Shown: positions 1 through 8,171, numbered from the stretch's first letter. The stretch: DNA of 42,530 nucleotides from Muribaculaceae bacterium (GCA_016292745.1 JAEDFO010000016.1:1-42530), one strand, 5' to 3'. Numbers and translations are program-made. The notes: a model not told the origin generated them from the sequence alone.

Positions 1-1435
1 CCACCTTCAATATGCGGTCGTAGGCGCGGGCACTCATGCTCATGCGCTCCATGGCATTTTTCAGGCGTCGCAGACCGTCGTCGTCGGGCTGGGCATAGAG
101 TTTGAGCATACGGGAGTTCATCTGCGCATTGCAATGTATTCCCGGCTCGTTGCGGAAACGGTCTTGCTGGATAGCACGCGCAGCCACCACCCGCTTGCGT
201 ATCTCGGCGCTGCTTTCTGCCGGACGGGTAGAAGCCATGTCGTCGAACGGCACAGGATATATTTCAATCTGCAGGTCTATTCGGTCGAGCAACGGGCCGC
301 TGATGCGGTTGAGATACCGCTGCACAGCCCCCTCAGGACACATGCACGGCCGTGTGGGATGTGTATAATAGCCACACGGACACGGGTTCATCGATGCCAC
401 AAGCATAAACGATGCCGGATAATCGATGGTATATTTTGCACGGCTAATGGTGATGTGTCTGTCTTCGAGCGGTTGTCGCATCACCTCAAGCACTTGGCGT
501 CCGAATTCAGGGAGTTCGTCGAGATATAAAATGCCATTATGGGCAAGACTTATCTCGCCAGGGGCGGGATTGGTGCCGCCACCCACCAGAGCCACCGGCG
601 ATATGGTGTGATGAGGTGAGCGGAATGGGCGCTGGGTCATCAGCATCGAGCCGCTGCGCAATTTGCCTGCCACAGAGTGTATCTTGGTGGTCTCAAGGGC
701 TTCCTGAAGGCTCAGAGGCGGCAATATCGACGGCAATCGCTTGGCCATCATCGATTTGCCCGAACCGGGACTGCCCACCATCAGGATGTTGTGGGCTCCC
801 GAGCATGCCACTTCAAGGGCACGTTTCACATTTTCCTGTCCTTTCACCTCCGAGAAATCGTAGTCGTAGTGGCTTGATGCATTGAAGAATTCCTGACGGG
901 TGTCGATTACTGTCGGTGTGAGTTGCTCCACTCCGTTCAAGAAGTTGATAACCTGCAATATGTTGTCAACGCCATACACATCGAGATTGTTCACCACGGC
1001 AGCCTCGCGCACATTGGCATTCGGCACAATGAATCCTTTGAATCCGGCTTCGCGGGCCTTGATTGCCATAGGCAACACACCTTTAATTGGTTTCACGCTG
1101 CCATCGAGCGACAGCTCGCCCATTATCATGAAGTTGCCCAGACGGTCGGCTGTAATCTTCTCGTCGGCGGCAAGGATTGAAAGCGCCAGGGGCAAGTCGT
1201 AGGCAGCGCCCTCCTTCTTTATGTCGGCTGGAGCCATATTCACCACCACTTGCCGGCGAGGAAACTCGTAGCCCACTTCCTTGATGGCCGACTTTATGCG
1301 TTCGTTGCTCTCCTTTACGGCTGTGTCGGGCAATCCGACAATGCACATGCCGATGCCTTTGTTGACGGCGACCTCAATGGTCACTATCAATGCATCGATA
1401 CCATAAACGGCTGCTCCATAGGTTTTTACCAACAT
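1..1435 (-). CDS. comM: YifB/ComM family Mg chelatase-like AAA+ ATPase, 3' end cut by window edge
   Basis: The protein starts MLVKTYGAAVYGID at 1435-1433, the usual N-terminus of the YifB/ComM family. An N-terminal Lon-protease-like fold comes first, then a Walker A motif GSPGSGKS at about residues 221-228 (bases 752-775), a Walker B-type GILYLDELPEFGR near 500-540, and the Cys-rich NPCPCGYYTHP stretch near 370 that is typical of Mg-chelatase-like ATPases. In other bacteria ComM is a branch-migration helicase that helps integrate DNA taken up by transformation; the role in Bacteroidota is not settled. The frame is open to base 1, so roughly 35 residues of the usual ~510 are missing, only because the window ends. 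It lies 21 bases after the lipoprotein gene and probably shares its promoter. Confidence 0.93.
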   Translation of the reverse strand, partial: MLVKTYGAAVYGIDALIVTIEVAVNKGIGMCIVGLPDTAVKESNERIKSAIKEVGYEFPRRQVVVNMAPADIKKEGAAYDLPLALSILAADEKITADRLGNFMIMGELSLDGSVKPIKGVLPMAIKAREAGFKGFIVPNANVREAAVVNNLDVYGVDNILQVINFLNGVEQLTPTVIDTRQEFFNASSHYDYDFSEVKGQENVKRALEVACSGAHNILMVGSPGSGKSMMAKRLPSILPPLSLQEALETTKIHSVAGKLRSGSMLMTQRPFRSPHHTISPVALVGGGTNPAPGEISLAHNGILYLDELPEFGRQVLEVMRQPLEDRHITISRAKYTIDYPASFMLVASMNPCPCGYYTHPTRPCMCPEGAVQRYLNRISGPLLDRIDLQIEIYPVPFDDMASTRPAESSAEIRKRVVAARAIQQDRFRNEPGIHCNAQMNSRMLKLYAQPDDDGLRRLKNAMERMSMSARAYDRILKV

Positions 1436-1456
1436 ATTCTATTTGCTGTATTATCA

Positions 1457-2479
1457 TTATTTCTTTTTCAGTGATTTCTCCACCTGCTGCTTGGCAGCAT
1501 CCAGCGATGTTCCGCCATACAATTTTGTACCGGCAGAGTCGGCAACGATAAAGTATGGTGCGTTGTCCACTCCCATCCGCCTGATTTGGCTGTTCATTCG
1601 GCCGCTCAGTGCCCAGAACTGCTTCCACTTCACCGAATCCTTGCGGACCGTGAATTTCCAGTCCATTGAGTCGTTCGACAATGTGATATCGGCCAGTTGC
1701 AACCGCTGGCGAGTGTAACGGCCATACAGTTTACGTAAAGTGTCGACTGTGGCATTGCGTTCCTGCGATGCCGGTGCCCAGAAATAGAGCAGAGAAAGGC
1801 GGCTTTTGGCAAAATCGAACATCTCAATGCTGTCGGCAGTGCTATAAAGGGCAAAATTTGCAATCGGAGTAGCATCGGCGTGTTCCAACCCATTGGCAAC
1901 TGCATCGATACGGGCAGTGATGTATTCGGGCTTGGCATCGTCGTCGAGGTTCTCGAGAAGTTTCAGAGTGGCATCACGGTTTTCGCCATTGGCATAGTGA
2001 TATGCCAGCAACAGACCCGACAGCAAGTCGTCGGGATTGTCGGAAACATAGCGCTCAACTTCCGCCTCAATTGCCTGCCGGTCGCCGTTCTGCAGCGCCG
2101 AAGCGTGAGCTGCGAGCCATTCGCTCCAGCGACGGTTAATCTTCGAGCCGTCTGCTTCAATGTTATAAGGGGCCTTAATGTCGCCCGAGAGCTTCACGTC
2201 GGTGCCGTTACTGATTACAGCACGGGCAATAAGTTCCATCTGACGAGTGTAAATCTCCACCACGGTTTTACCTGATACAGAACTTTTATAGGCAAACTGC
2301 CCGTCGACCGCCGGCATCCAGTTAATGCAGAAATGTCCGTTATCGTACCACGCAAAGCCAATGTTTTGTGTGCCGAGGTTTTCAATGTTGCCTTCAATGG
2401 TGAATTCCTTGCCTGAACATGCGGCAAGCATGCAACCAAGCAATCCACACAGAACCCATCGATATATTTTTGTCATCAT
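1457..2479 (-). CDS. Lipoprotein with DUF4369-like N-terminus and thioredoxin-like C-terminus lacking the CXXC pair
   Basis: 340 residues. The signal peptide ends in a lipobox LAAC with Cys21 as the lipidated residue, so it is probably a membrane-anchored lipoprotein. Residues about 24-110 resemble the DUF4369 region found before thioredoxin domains in Bacteroidota. Residues 205-340 read as a thioredoxin-like fold: the strand LSLLYFWAP sits where WCxxC is normally found, but here it is WAPASQE (234-240) with no cysteines, while the cis-proline loop (NAPYFIVAD, Pro308) remains. It therefore cannot do dithiol exchange at the usual site. Either of two adjacent ATGs (2479 or 2476) could start it. 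It is the first gene of a probable operon with comM, driven by the promoter at 2505-2534. Substrate unknown. Confidence 0.85.
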   Translation of the reverse strand: MMTKIYRWVLCGLLGCMLAACSGKEFTIEGNIENLGTQNIGFAWYDNGHFCINWMPAVDGQFAYKSSVSGKTVVEIYTRQMELIARAVISNGTDVKLSGDIKAPYNIEADGSKINRRWSEWLAAHASALQNGDRQAIEAEVERYVSDNPDDLLSGLLLAYHYANGENRDATLKLLENLDDDAKPEYITARIDAVANGLEHADATPIANFALYSTADSIEMFDFAKSRLSLLYFWAPASQERNATVDTLRKLYGRYTRQRLQLADITLSNDSMDWKFTVRKDSVKWKQFWALSGRMNSQIRRMGVDNAPYFIVADSAGTKLYGGTSLDAAKQQVEKSLKKK

Positions 2480-2504
2480 TTTCGTTGAGTGTTTTCAGTT
2501 TCTG

Positions 2505-2534
2505 CAAAGTTACATTTTATTATGCTAACATCAA
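2505..2534 (-). promoter_or_regulatory. Bacteroidota-type promoter for the lipoprotein-comM operon
   Basis: On the minus strand TAACTTTG (2512-2505) is preceded after 19 bases by TTG (2534-2532). This matches the TTG/TAnnTTTG primary sigma pattern of Bacteroidota. Transcription would begin near 2498, about 20 bases before the start codon. Confidence 0.7.
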
Positions 2535-2615
2535 ATATGTAGCAAATAAGTGAAATCGGAAAATTATTCGGTGAAATTGGTAAGATATTCAGTGTGTTTT
2601 CCACATGAAAATCAC

Positions 2616-2623
2616 TAATTTTG
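2616..2623 (+). promoter_or_regulatory. -7 box for pldA
   Basis: TAATTTTG, 19 bases upstream of the pldA ATG, fits TAnnTTTG. No clear TTG element is seen at -33. It faces away from the lipoprotein promoter about 100 bases to the left, so the intergenic region is a divergent promoter region. Confidence 0.55.
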
Positions 2624-2642
2624 CATTCGCATATGCATTTTT

Positions 2643-3479
2643 ATGAATAGACTTTGTATAGTAGCTTTATTCCTACTTATAATGTCGCTGCAAGCTATGG
2701 CCCAGCTGGTGACATTCCATGACGACGAGTTCAACGCCGACAGCATTCGCCGCGAATTCGACAGCGGCCCTTATTTCACTCTGTTCAAGGACAACTATTT
2801 CACTGCCGGTACATCGATAGGACCGAAACCCTCACGCACAAACTCCGACGTGAAGTTTCAGGTGAGTATCGCACAGCGCCTCACCAAAAGCACTCTGCCA
2901 TTCCACACCTACTTGTTTCTGGCCTATTCACAAAAGACTTTCTGGAATGTGTTTGAAGAGTCGATGCCTATGCGCGACCTCAACTTCAATCCCGGCATCG
3001 GTCTGTCGAAATTGCTTATCGTGAAGGACCGCCTAATCGGCAAGGCAACACTGATGGTGGAGCACGAATCGAACGGCCGCGACGGTCTTGCCTCACGAAG
3101 CTGGAACCGCATTTCGCTCAGCGCAAACATCTACATCGACCCTAACATCATGATTCACGGAAAAGCGTGGATTCCTATTGTCGACGGTGAGAACAACCGC
3201 GACCTGCTCGACTATTATGGCCTATATCAAACCGGCGTGGTACTGACCACAACCAACCGCCGTTTCGGTTTTTCGGTGCTGCTCACCAAGCGCAAAGGCT
3301 GGAACCTGAACTACAATACAGTGATTGAGCTAAACTACCGCCTATTCAAGAAAGATAACCAGTTTCTTTTCGTTCAATACTATAACGGATACGGCGAGAA
3401 TCTTATCGACTATAACGAGTATCATTCCCGACTGCGTGTTGGCATTGTGATTAAGCCCAAAATCTTCAGCGAATATTAG
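2643..3479 (+). CDS. pldA: Outer membrane phospholipase A (OMPLA)
   Basis: 278 residues with a signal peptide (cleavage after about AMAQ, residue 21). The OMPLA active-site signature is present: HESNGRDG with His141 and Ser143, then SRSWNRI with Asn155, matching the His-Ser-Asn triad of E. coli OMPLA almost position for position. The C-terminal barrel strand motif NGYGENLIDYN is also diagnostic. The enzyme hydrolyses acyl chains of phospholipids that reach the outer leaflet of the outer membrane, needs calcium and is active as a dimer in enterobacteria; these points are carried over from the family. The gene is monocistronic and its stop codon overlaps the convergent permease gene by four bases. 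Confidence 0.93.
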   Translation: MNRLCIVALFLLIMSLQAMAQLVTFHDDEFNADSIRREFDSGPYFTLFKDNYFTAGTSIGPKPSRTNSDVKFQVSIAQRLTKSTLPFHTYLFLAYSQKTFWNVFEESMPMRDLNFNPGIGLSKLLIVKDRLIGKATLMVEHESNGRDGLASRSWNRISLSANIYIDPNIMIHGKAWIPIVDGENNRDLLDYYGLYQTGVVLTTTNRRFGFSVLLTKRKGWNLNYNTVIELNYRLFKKDNQFLFVQYYNGYGENLIDYNEYHSRLRVGIVIKPKIFSEY

Positions 3480-4768
3480 TTGTCGGCCACACGGCATTTG
3501 TATCCGGCGGCTTCAACAGCGGCAATGATTGCCTCGGCCGGGGCTGTGCCGCTCACCTTAGCAATGCCCTCGCCAAGTATCACTTCCACATTCTCCACTC
3601 CATCAATCTGCTTGATAGTGCGCTCAACATTGGCCTGGCAATGGCTGCACATCATCCCTTCTATCTTAAATACTGTCATATCTTGCAATTGTTTCTGTGA
3701 TTTCTTCCGTTCAAGGCTCTCACGATAGCCGCGTCCTATTCCGTAGGCGAGCAGCAATGCCACTGCGCTTGCGCCCTCAATCCAACCCGCGGAGGCACAT
3801 TGGCAACTTATTGCTTTGCAACAGCTTGACACATCGAACCACCCGGCCGGGAGCAGATAGTCGACCACAAGCCCGAATGCCATGGAACCGACCACTATGG
3901 CTGCCAGGTAAATGGCAGTAGTGGTGCGGCCCATCACCTTATAAATCATCAGAATAGAGGCTGCATTGGTTGCCGGGCCAGCCATCAGCAACACCAGAGC
4001 AGCGCCAGGGCTAAGCCCCTTAAGCATCAGGGCCAAGGCAATGGGAATAGAACCTGTGGCACATAGATACATAGGCACCGACAGCACCAGCACCAGAAGC
4101 ATATTGGCAATGGGATATGCCGATAGACGGGTGAATGTGTCGCCGGGCAATGCTATAGCTATTACGGCTGCAATCACGATGCCGATGAACAGCCATTTCC
4201 CTATATCCTGAAGCATATTGTAGAACGCATATCTCATCGATACCACCAACCGCTTGGCAACGCTGCCGCCGGATGGCAGTTCATCATCGCAACATCCATC
4301 ACCACAGCACCCGTCGCTGCAACATCCGGTTTCTGACACAGGAGAATCCTCATTGTCGAAACGGTTGGCAACGAAACCGCCAAACAAGGCAGTAACGAAA
4401 GCGGTAATGGGTCGTACAATGGCCATTGGCAGCCCCAGCACAGAGTACGTGGCAGCAATTGAGTCGGCACCAGTTTGTGGAGTAGCAATCAGAAATGCAA
4501 TGGTGGCTCCTTTCGAGGCTCCCTCCCGGCGCATCGACATTGCCGTAGGCACAACACCGCACGAACATAGCGGCAGCGGCACTCCAAAAAGCGCTGCCTT
4601 AACCACCGAACCCATTGTGGAAGGATGCAGATGCCGTTCTGAGAAGCTCCGTGGCATGAACCCGTGCATAAGTCCAGCAACAAGGAATCCAAGCAGCAAA
4701 TATGGCGCCATCATAAGCCCCATCTCGGCTGCAGCCATCAACACATCCAATATGTAGTCTGTTATCAT
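3476..4768 (-). CDS. SO_0444-type Cu/Zn efflux permease (DUF318) with C-terminal HMA domain
   Basis: 430 residues. Two permease halves each carry several membrane segments; the first contains the hallmark PLPLCSCGVVP (CSC at 68-70) and the second the matching MYLCATGSIPIA. A cytosolic-type loop between them holds three Cys-Cys pairs (149-150, 154-155, 159-160), and a further CC plus CQC lies at 316-323. The C-terminal 67 residues are a heavy-metal-associated domain with GMMCSHC (Cys374, Cys377). The family is thought to export Cu or Zn ions, but for this protein the metal is inferred. It starts five bases after the aroA stop, so it is probably the last gene of an rnz-aroA-permease transcript. 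Confidence 0.85.
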   Translation of the reverse strand: MITDYILDVLMAAAEMGLMMAPYLLLGFLVAGLMHGFMPRSFSERHLHPSTMGSVVKAALFGVPLPLCSCGVVPTAMSMRREGASKGATIAFLIATPQTGADSIAATYSVLGLPMAIVRPITAFVTALFGGFVANRFDNEDSPVSETGCCSDGCCGDGCCDDELPSGGSVAKRLVVSMRYAFYNMLQDIGKWLFIGIVIAAVIAIALPGDTFTRLSAYPIANMLLVLVLSVPMYLCATGSIPIALALMLKGLSPGAALVLLMAGPATNAASILMIYKVMGRTTTAIYLAAIVVGSMAFGLVVDYLLPAGWFDVSSCCKAISCQCASAGWIEGASAVALLLAYGIGRGYRESLERKKSQKQLQDMTVFKIEGMMCSHCQANVERTIKQIDGVENVEVILGEGIAKVSGTAPAEAIIAAVEAAGYKCRVADN

Positions 4769-4772
4769 TGGT

Positions 4773-6005
4773 TTATTCTTTAATAATCTTCACTCCAGCT
4801 TCTTCGAGATGCTTCCAATAGTCGGGATACGACTTGCTCACCACTTCCATGTTGGCAATGGTGATGCCAGGATAGCGCAATGCCGCCAGCGACATTGACA
4901 TGGCCATACGATGGTCGTCGTAAGTGGCGATTACCGGCATTTCCATTGCAGGCATTTTACGGCCGTCCCACTCGATGGCAAAGTTGTCGGTAACGTTTAG
5001 CTCGTATCCCAGTTTGCCCAGTTCGGTACGCAGTGCTTCTATTCTGTCGGTTTCCTTGATTTTCAACGTTGTGAGGCCACCGATGCTGAAAGGCACATCA
5101 AGCAGGCAGGCGGCCACCACCATTGTTTGGGCAAGGTCGGGCTGGTCGCTCAGATTGCATTCGAAGCGGTCAACCATTTTATGTCCGCCGCTCAGCTGTA
5201 GTCCTTCGTCGGTGAATTCAGTCTTCACGCCGAAATCCTCAAACAACTGGCACACGCGGCTATCGCCTTGCACACTGTTGTCCGACAAGCCTTTAAGCAC
5301 TATTCGGCTTTGCGGCATCAGGGCAGCAATGGCAAACCAATACGATGCAGCGCTCCAGTCGCTCTCAACCACAAAATGCCGAGGCGCACAGTAGCAGCCC
5401 GGAGCTACATCGATGGTGCAATTGCGTCGTGAACACACCGCGCCGAATTGGCGCATCAGCGCCAGAGTCATATCGATGTATGGGACCGACAGCATATGAC
5501 CTGTGAGATGTATCGCCAGGCCGGAGCTCAGCGTTGGTGCTATCATCAGCAACGACGATATGTATTGCGAGCTGACGCTTCCGGGAATATTAAGAGTGGG
5601 GCTGTAGGCCAATCGGCGTCCGGAAATCTTCAGGGGCGGAAATCCTTCTTCGCCAGTATATTCAATCTCGGCACCGCAACTGCGTAAAGCCTCCACCAAG
5701 ATGCCAATTGGGCGATGACGCATTCGCTCGCTGCCGTCGATTAATGTTTCTCGGCCATCGAGCGAGGCAAAGTATCCGGTGAGGAAACGCATTGCCGTAC
5801 CGGCAGCACCGATGTTCACCATTCCGGTACTGTCGGACAGAGCTGCGAGCATCGAGCGGGTGTCGTCGCACTGCGCCACATTGTCGATGGCGCAGCTACC
5901 GCCGCTCAGGGCGTTAAGTATCAACACTCGGTTGCTGATGCTTTTCGATGCCGGCAGTTGCACCGTATAGTTTGTAGTTGCCGGAAATTCGAGTTTACAG
6001 TTCAT
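4773..6005 (-). CDS. aroA: 3-phosphoshikimate 1-carboxyvinyltransferase (EPSP synthase)
   Basis: 410 residues, close to the usual ~420-430. It makes EPSP from shikimate-3-phosphate and phosphoenolpyruvate, the sixth step of chorismate and aromatic amino acid synthesis, in the cytoplasm. Visible signatures: LPASKSISNRVLIL near residue 18 (substrate lysine and serine), AGTAMRFLTGYFA near 68, KETDRIEALRTEL near 310, and DDHRMAMSMSLAAL near 350. The gene is between rnz and the permease on the same strand, with gaps of 74 and 4 bases. No promoter match of its own was found in the 74-base gap, so co-transcription with rnz is likely. Confidence 0.97.
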   Translation of the reverse strand: MNCKLEFPATTNYTVQLPASKSISNRVLILNALSGGSCAIDNVAQCDDTRSMLAALSDSTGMVNIGAAGTAMRFLTGYFASLDGRETLIDGSERMRHRPIGILVEALRSCGAEIEYTGEEGFPPLKISGRRLAYSPTLNIPGSVSSQYISSLLMIAPTLSSGLAIHLTGHMLSVPYIDMTLALMRQFGAVCSRRNCTIDVAPGCYCAPRHFVVESDWSAASYWFAIAALMPQSRIVLKGLSDNSVQGDSRVCQLFEDFGVKTEFTDEGLQLSGGHKMVDRFECNLSDQPDLAQTMVVAACLLDVPFSIGGLTTLKIKETDRIEALRTELGKLGYELNVTDNFAIEWDGRKMPAMEMPVIATYDDHRMAMSMSLAALRYPGITIANMEVVSKSYPDYWKHLEEAGVKIIKE

Positions 6006-6079
6006 TGCTTATCAGAATAATGGTTTATGATGCATGTCCAAAGTGGCCGACACCTGATTCGGGCATAAAGATACTGATA

Positions 6080-7021
6080 TTATCTGAGATTTTGGGCATC
6101 AAATCCTTTCAACAGGTCGATATGCATCCCCTCATCGGCAAGTATGGTGCGAGGATACACACTTCGAGCCTCGCTGAGCAGCACTGTCTCGTCGTCGTAG
6201 CGCGATGAGTAGTGGCCAATTATCAGATTGCCCACATTGGCATCACGGGCAAGTGTAGCAGCCTGCTCGGCAGTGCTGTGGAAGCGTTCGCGGGCAGCAC
6301 GAATATTGTCGTTGGCATATGTTGCCTCATGATACATCCAATCAACGCCCTCCACCACCGGGGCAATCTTCGAAGCGGGCATGGTGTCGCTACAATAGGC
6401 ATATCTTACGGAAGGAGTGGGCGCAGTGGTGAGTATGGAATTTGCCACGACAGTTCCGTCGGGCTTCACAAAGTCGGCTCCCTCACGAATGCTGTTCATC
6501 ATATACAGCGGCACTTGATGAAACTTTGCCATTTCGCCGTTTATGTGGCGCAGCTTTGGCTTCTCTTCAAACAGGAACCCTACGGCAGGCACACGGTGCT
6601 TCAGCGGTATGGTGCTTATTTTCAGCACCGAATCCTCATAAATCACATGGTTACCGTATTCAATGATGTCGAAATTAATCTGCATGGGTATGTCGCGCAC
6701 AAAATATCGGAACATATTGCCGAACAACTCAGCACCGTCCTTGAATATGTGGATGGTTATGGAGCCACCTTTGCCATGAAGTGCCATGGTCGAGACCAGA
6801 CCAGGCAGGCCGAAACAGTGGTCGCCATGGAGATGGCTGATGAATATGTGTTGTAGGCGCGACATGCGCAAGTGCATCCTCGCCATCATGGTCTGTGCCC
6901 CTTCTCCACAGTCAACCATATATAGATTGCCGTTATGCTCCACCACCTGGCATGTGGGATTATGACGTAACGTTGGCTTGGCTGAGCCGCAGCCAAGAAT
7001 GTGTAGATTGAAATTTGACAT
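6080..7021 (-). CDS. rnz: Ribonuclease Z (tRNA 3' processing)
   Basis: 313 residues from the ATG at 7021. The metallo-beta-lactamase zinc motif HLHGDH is at residues 63-68, followed by FGLPGL; the N-terminal LGCGSAKPT and MVDCGEGAQ (35-43) are typical of RNase Z/ElaC. It cuts the 3' trailer of tRNA precursors, which is relevant here because none of the three tRNAs in the window encodes CCA. An alternative start 45 bases upstream (7066) is less likely: the promoter at 7054-7083 would begin transcription near 7047, downstream of that codon. Later histidine and aspartate ligands (YCSDT, NLIIGHYSSRY) are present. Confidence 0.96.
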   Translation of the reverse strand: MSNFNLHILGCGSAKPTLRHNPTCQVVEHNGNLYMVDCGEGAQTMMARMHLRMSRLQHIFISHLHGDHCFGLPGLVSTMALHGKGGSITIHIFKDGAELFGNMFRYFVRDIPMQINFDIIEYGNHVIYEDSVLKISTIPLKHRVPAVGFLFEEKPKLRHINGEMAKFHQVPLYMMNSIREGADFVKPDGTVVANSILTTAPTPSVRYAYCSDTMPASKIAPVVEGVDWMYHEATYANDNIRAARERFHSTAEQAATLARDANVGNLIIGHYSSRYDDETVLLSEARSVYPRTILADEGMHIDLLKGFDAQNLR

Positions 7022-7053
7022 CTTTGCCGTTAGTTTATCTTGCTCTTGCGCTG

Positions 7054-7083
7054 CAAAAATACCCATAATTATTCATCTGCCAA
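7054..7083 (-). promoter_or_regulatory. Promoter for rnz (and probably aroA and permease)
   Basis: Minus-strand TATTTTTG (7061-7054) with TTG 19 bases upstream (7083-7081). The predicted start of transcription near 7047 fixes the rnz start codon at 7021. A second TATTTTTG-like octamer is at 7114-7107. Confidence 0.65.
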
Positions 7084-7106
7084 AATCGACGGATTCCTCA
7101 ATATGG

Positions 7107-7454
7107 CAAAAATACAGGGCGCGAAAGCTCAATTCCATTTAGAATCCATAGAAAGCTGACTATCAGATATTATTAAATAACATTGGGGATATCATCACGA
7201 CATCCCCAACGCAGTAAACCTTAAAAATCTAATCCTATGAAAAAACTGACCCAAAGTAACATCTTATTATTGGGAAATACAAGAAAATGCTTAAAAACAA
7301 ATATAATAATTTCAAGCGATTGTTAACGGAGACCATCAGCCACCTCACAGGCAAGGCCAAAGAACAAAGCGTCAGCCGGTTGATACATTGTTGATGTAAT
7401 ATAAATAATAAAGCACTGCAAGTAATTTATTTGCAGTGCTTTGTATATATTATG
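7107..7454. other. Intergenic stretch with a leader-like hairpin and a 29-codon ORF
   Basis: This gap between rnz and tRNA-Arg has no clear protein gene. It holds a stem TTGGGGAT/ATCCCCAA (7183-7190 and 7202-7209), then an A/T-rich run (AAACCTTAAAAATCTAATCC) leading straight into ATGAAAAAA at 7237. The ORF 7237-7326 encodes 29 residues beginning MKKLTQSNILLLG. The hairpin, A/T run and MKK start look like a Bacteroidales gene leader, but the reading frame stops early and no plus-strand TAnnTTTG box was found in front of it. It may be a decayed gene start. Confidence 0.3.
7410..7442 (-). terminator. Hairpin terminator after tRNA-Arg
   Basis: A 12-bp perfect stem, AAAGCACTGCAA with TTGCAGTGCTTT, separated by 9 bases. 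On the minus strand it lies 12 bases after the tRNA 3' end and is followed by ATTATTTATA. Confidence 0.65.
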
Positions 7455-7526
7455 TACCCCCGAGCAGAATCGAACTGCTATCAAAAGTTTAGGAAACTTC
7501 TATTCTATCCGTTGAACTACAAGGGC
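7455..7526 (-). tRNA. tRNA-Arg (anticodon CCT)
   Basis: 72 bases on the minus strand. The acceptor stem pairs GCCCTTG with CGGGGGT (one G-U end pair and U-G pairs), the discriminator is A, the anticodon loop is TTCCTAA with anticodon CCT, and the T arm contains GTTCGATTC. CCA is not encoded. It has its own promoter at 7570-7600. Confidence 0.93.
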
Positions 7527-7569
7527 ATTCTCAGCCTTTCGCCTCTGCCGAGGCGTAGCTTCGACATTG

Positions 7570-7600
7570 CAAATGTAATACATTTATCGCATTTAAGCAA
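7570..7600 (-). promoter_or_regulatory. Promoter for tRNA-Arg
   Basis: Minus-strand TACATTTG (7577-7570) with TTG 20 bases upstream (7600-7598). The start would be near 7563, some 37 bases before the mature tRNA. Confidence 0.65.
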
Positions 7601-7665
7601 AACGCTGCGCATCCAATATAGCACCTCTGTGCCATAGCACCGGGGCAAAGGTATGGATACGGGGA

Positions 7666-7701
7666 AAGCGAGCGTGTCATAACCATATGACACACTCGCT
7701 T
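7666..7701 (-). terminator. 16-bp hairpin after tRNA-Glu, possible terminator
   Basis: Arms 7666-7681 and 7686-7701 pair over 16 positions with a four-base loop. The one imperfect pair is a G-U wobble only when read as minus-strand RNA, which favours a minus-strand transcript ending five bases after tRNA-Glu. The following bases are TCCCC, so the U tract is poor; it may instead be a processing signal. Confidence 0.5.
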
Positions 7702-7705
7702 GCTG

Positions 7706-7777
7706 TAGCCCATAGCAGAATCGAACTGCTCTTTCAAGAATGAAAATCTTGCGTCCTAACCGATAGACGAATGGGCC
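7706..7777 (-). tRNA. tRNA-Glu (anticodon TTC), copy downstream of rpsT
   Basis: 72 bases. Acceptor GGCCCAT pairs with ATGGGCT, discriminator A, anticodon loop TTTTCAT with anticodon TTC, T arm GTTCGATTC; CCA not encoded. Its 5' end is 27 bases after the rpsT stop with no promoter match between, so it is probably cut from the rpsT transcript. Confidence 0.95.
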
Positions 7778-7804
7778 GCGTTAGCCGCTTACGCGACTTG
7801 TTCC

Positions 7805-8062
7805 TTAGGCTGCCAGCTTGTTAACGTGCTTGGCAAGTTTGCTCTTCAGGTTAGAAGCTTTGTTCTTCGAGATCACCTTCTTGCCTGCGAGACGGTCGAG
7901 CATTGCCGATACTTTTACGTAGGCTTCTGCTGCCTGTGCCTTATCTGTCATCGCGCGAAGACGACGTACTGCTGTACGCATAGTCTTGGCATAATAGCGA
8001 TTATGAAGTCTTCTTGTTACAGTCTGACGAATTCTTTTAACTGACGATTTGTGATTTGCCAT
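7805..8062 (-). CDS. rpsT: 30S ribosomal protein S20
   Basis: 85 residues, strongly basic, starting MANHKSSVKRIRQT, the standard S20 N-terminus, and helical throughout. S20 binds 16S rRNA early in assembly of the small subunit. The length matches the family (about 84-88). It is flanked on the same strand by two identical tRNA-Glu genes, 37 bases before and 27 bases after, and the transcript probably starts at the tRNA promoter at 8199-8229. Ribosomal protein S20 often represses its own translation in other bacteria; nothing in this short leader proves that here. Confidence 0.97.
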   Translation of the reverse strand: MANHKSSVKRIRQTVTRRLHNRYYAKTMRTAVRRLRAMTDKAQAAEAYVKVSAMLDRLAGKKVISKNKASNLKSKLAKHVNKLAA

Positions 8063-8099
8063 CTTAAAATTCTTTATTCTAAAAATGTTCTGTTAATGG

Positions 8100-8171
8100 T
8101 AGCCCATAGCAGAATCGAACTGCTCTTTCAAGAATGAAAATCTTGCGTCCTAACCGATAGACGAATGGGCC
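8100..8171 (-). tRNA. tRNA-Glu (anticodon TTC), copy upstream of rpsT
   Basis: 72 bases, identical to the copy at 7706-7777: GGCCCAT/ATGGGCT acceptor, TTC anticodon in loop TTTTCAT, no CCA. It lies 37 bases before the rpsT start and about 25 bases after the predicted transcription start. Confidence 0.95.

Noticed and set aside
6212..6856. Plus-strand open frame of 214 codons opposite rnz
   Set aside because: Antisense to rnz, whose zinc motif and promoter are clear.
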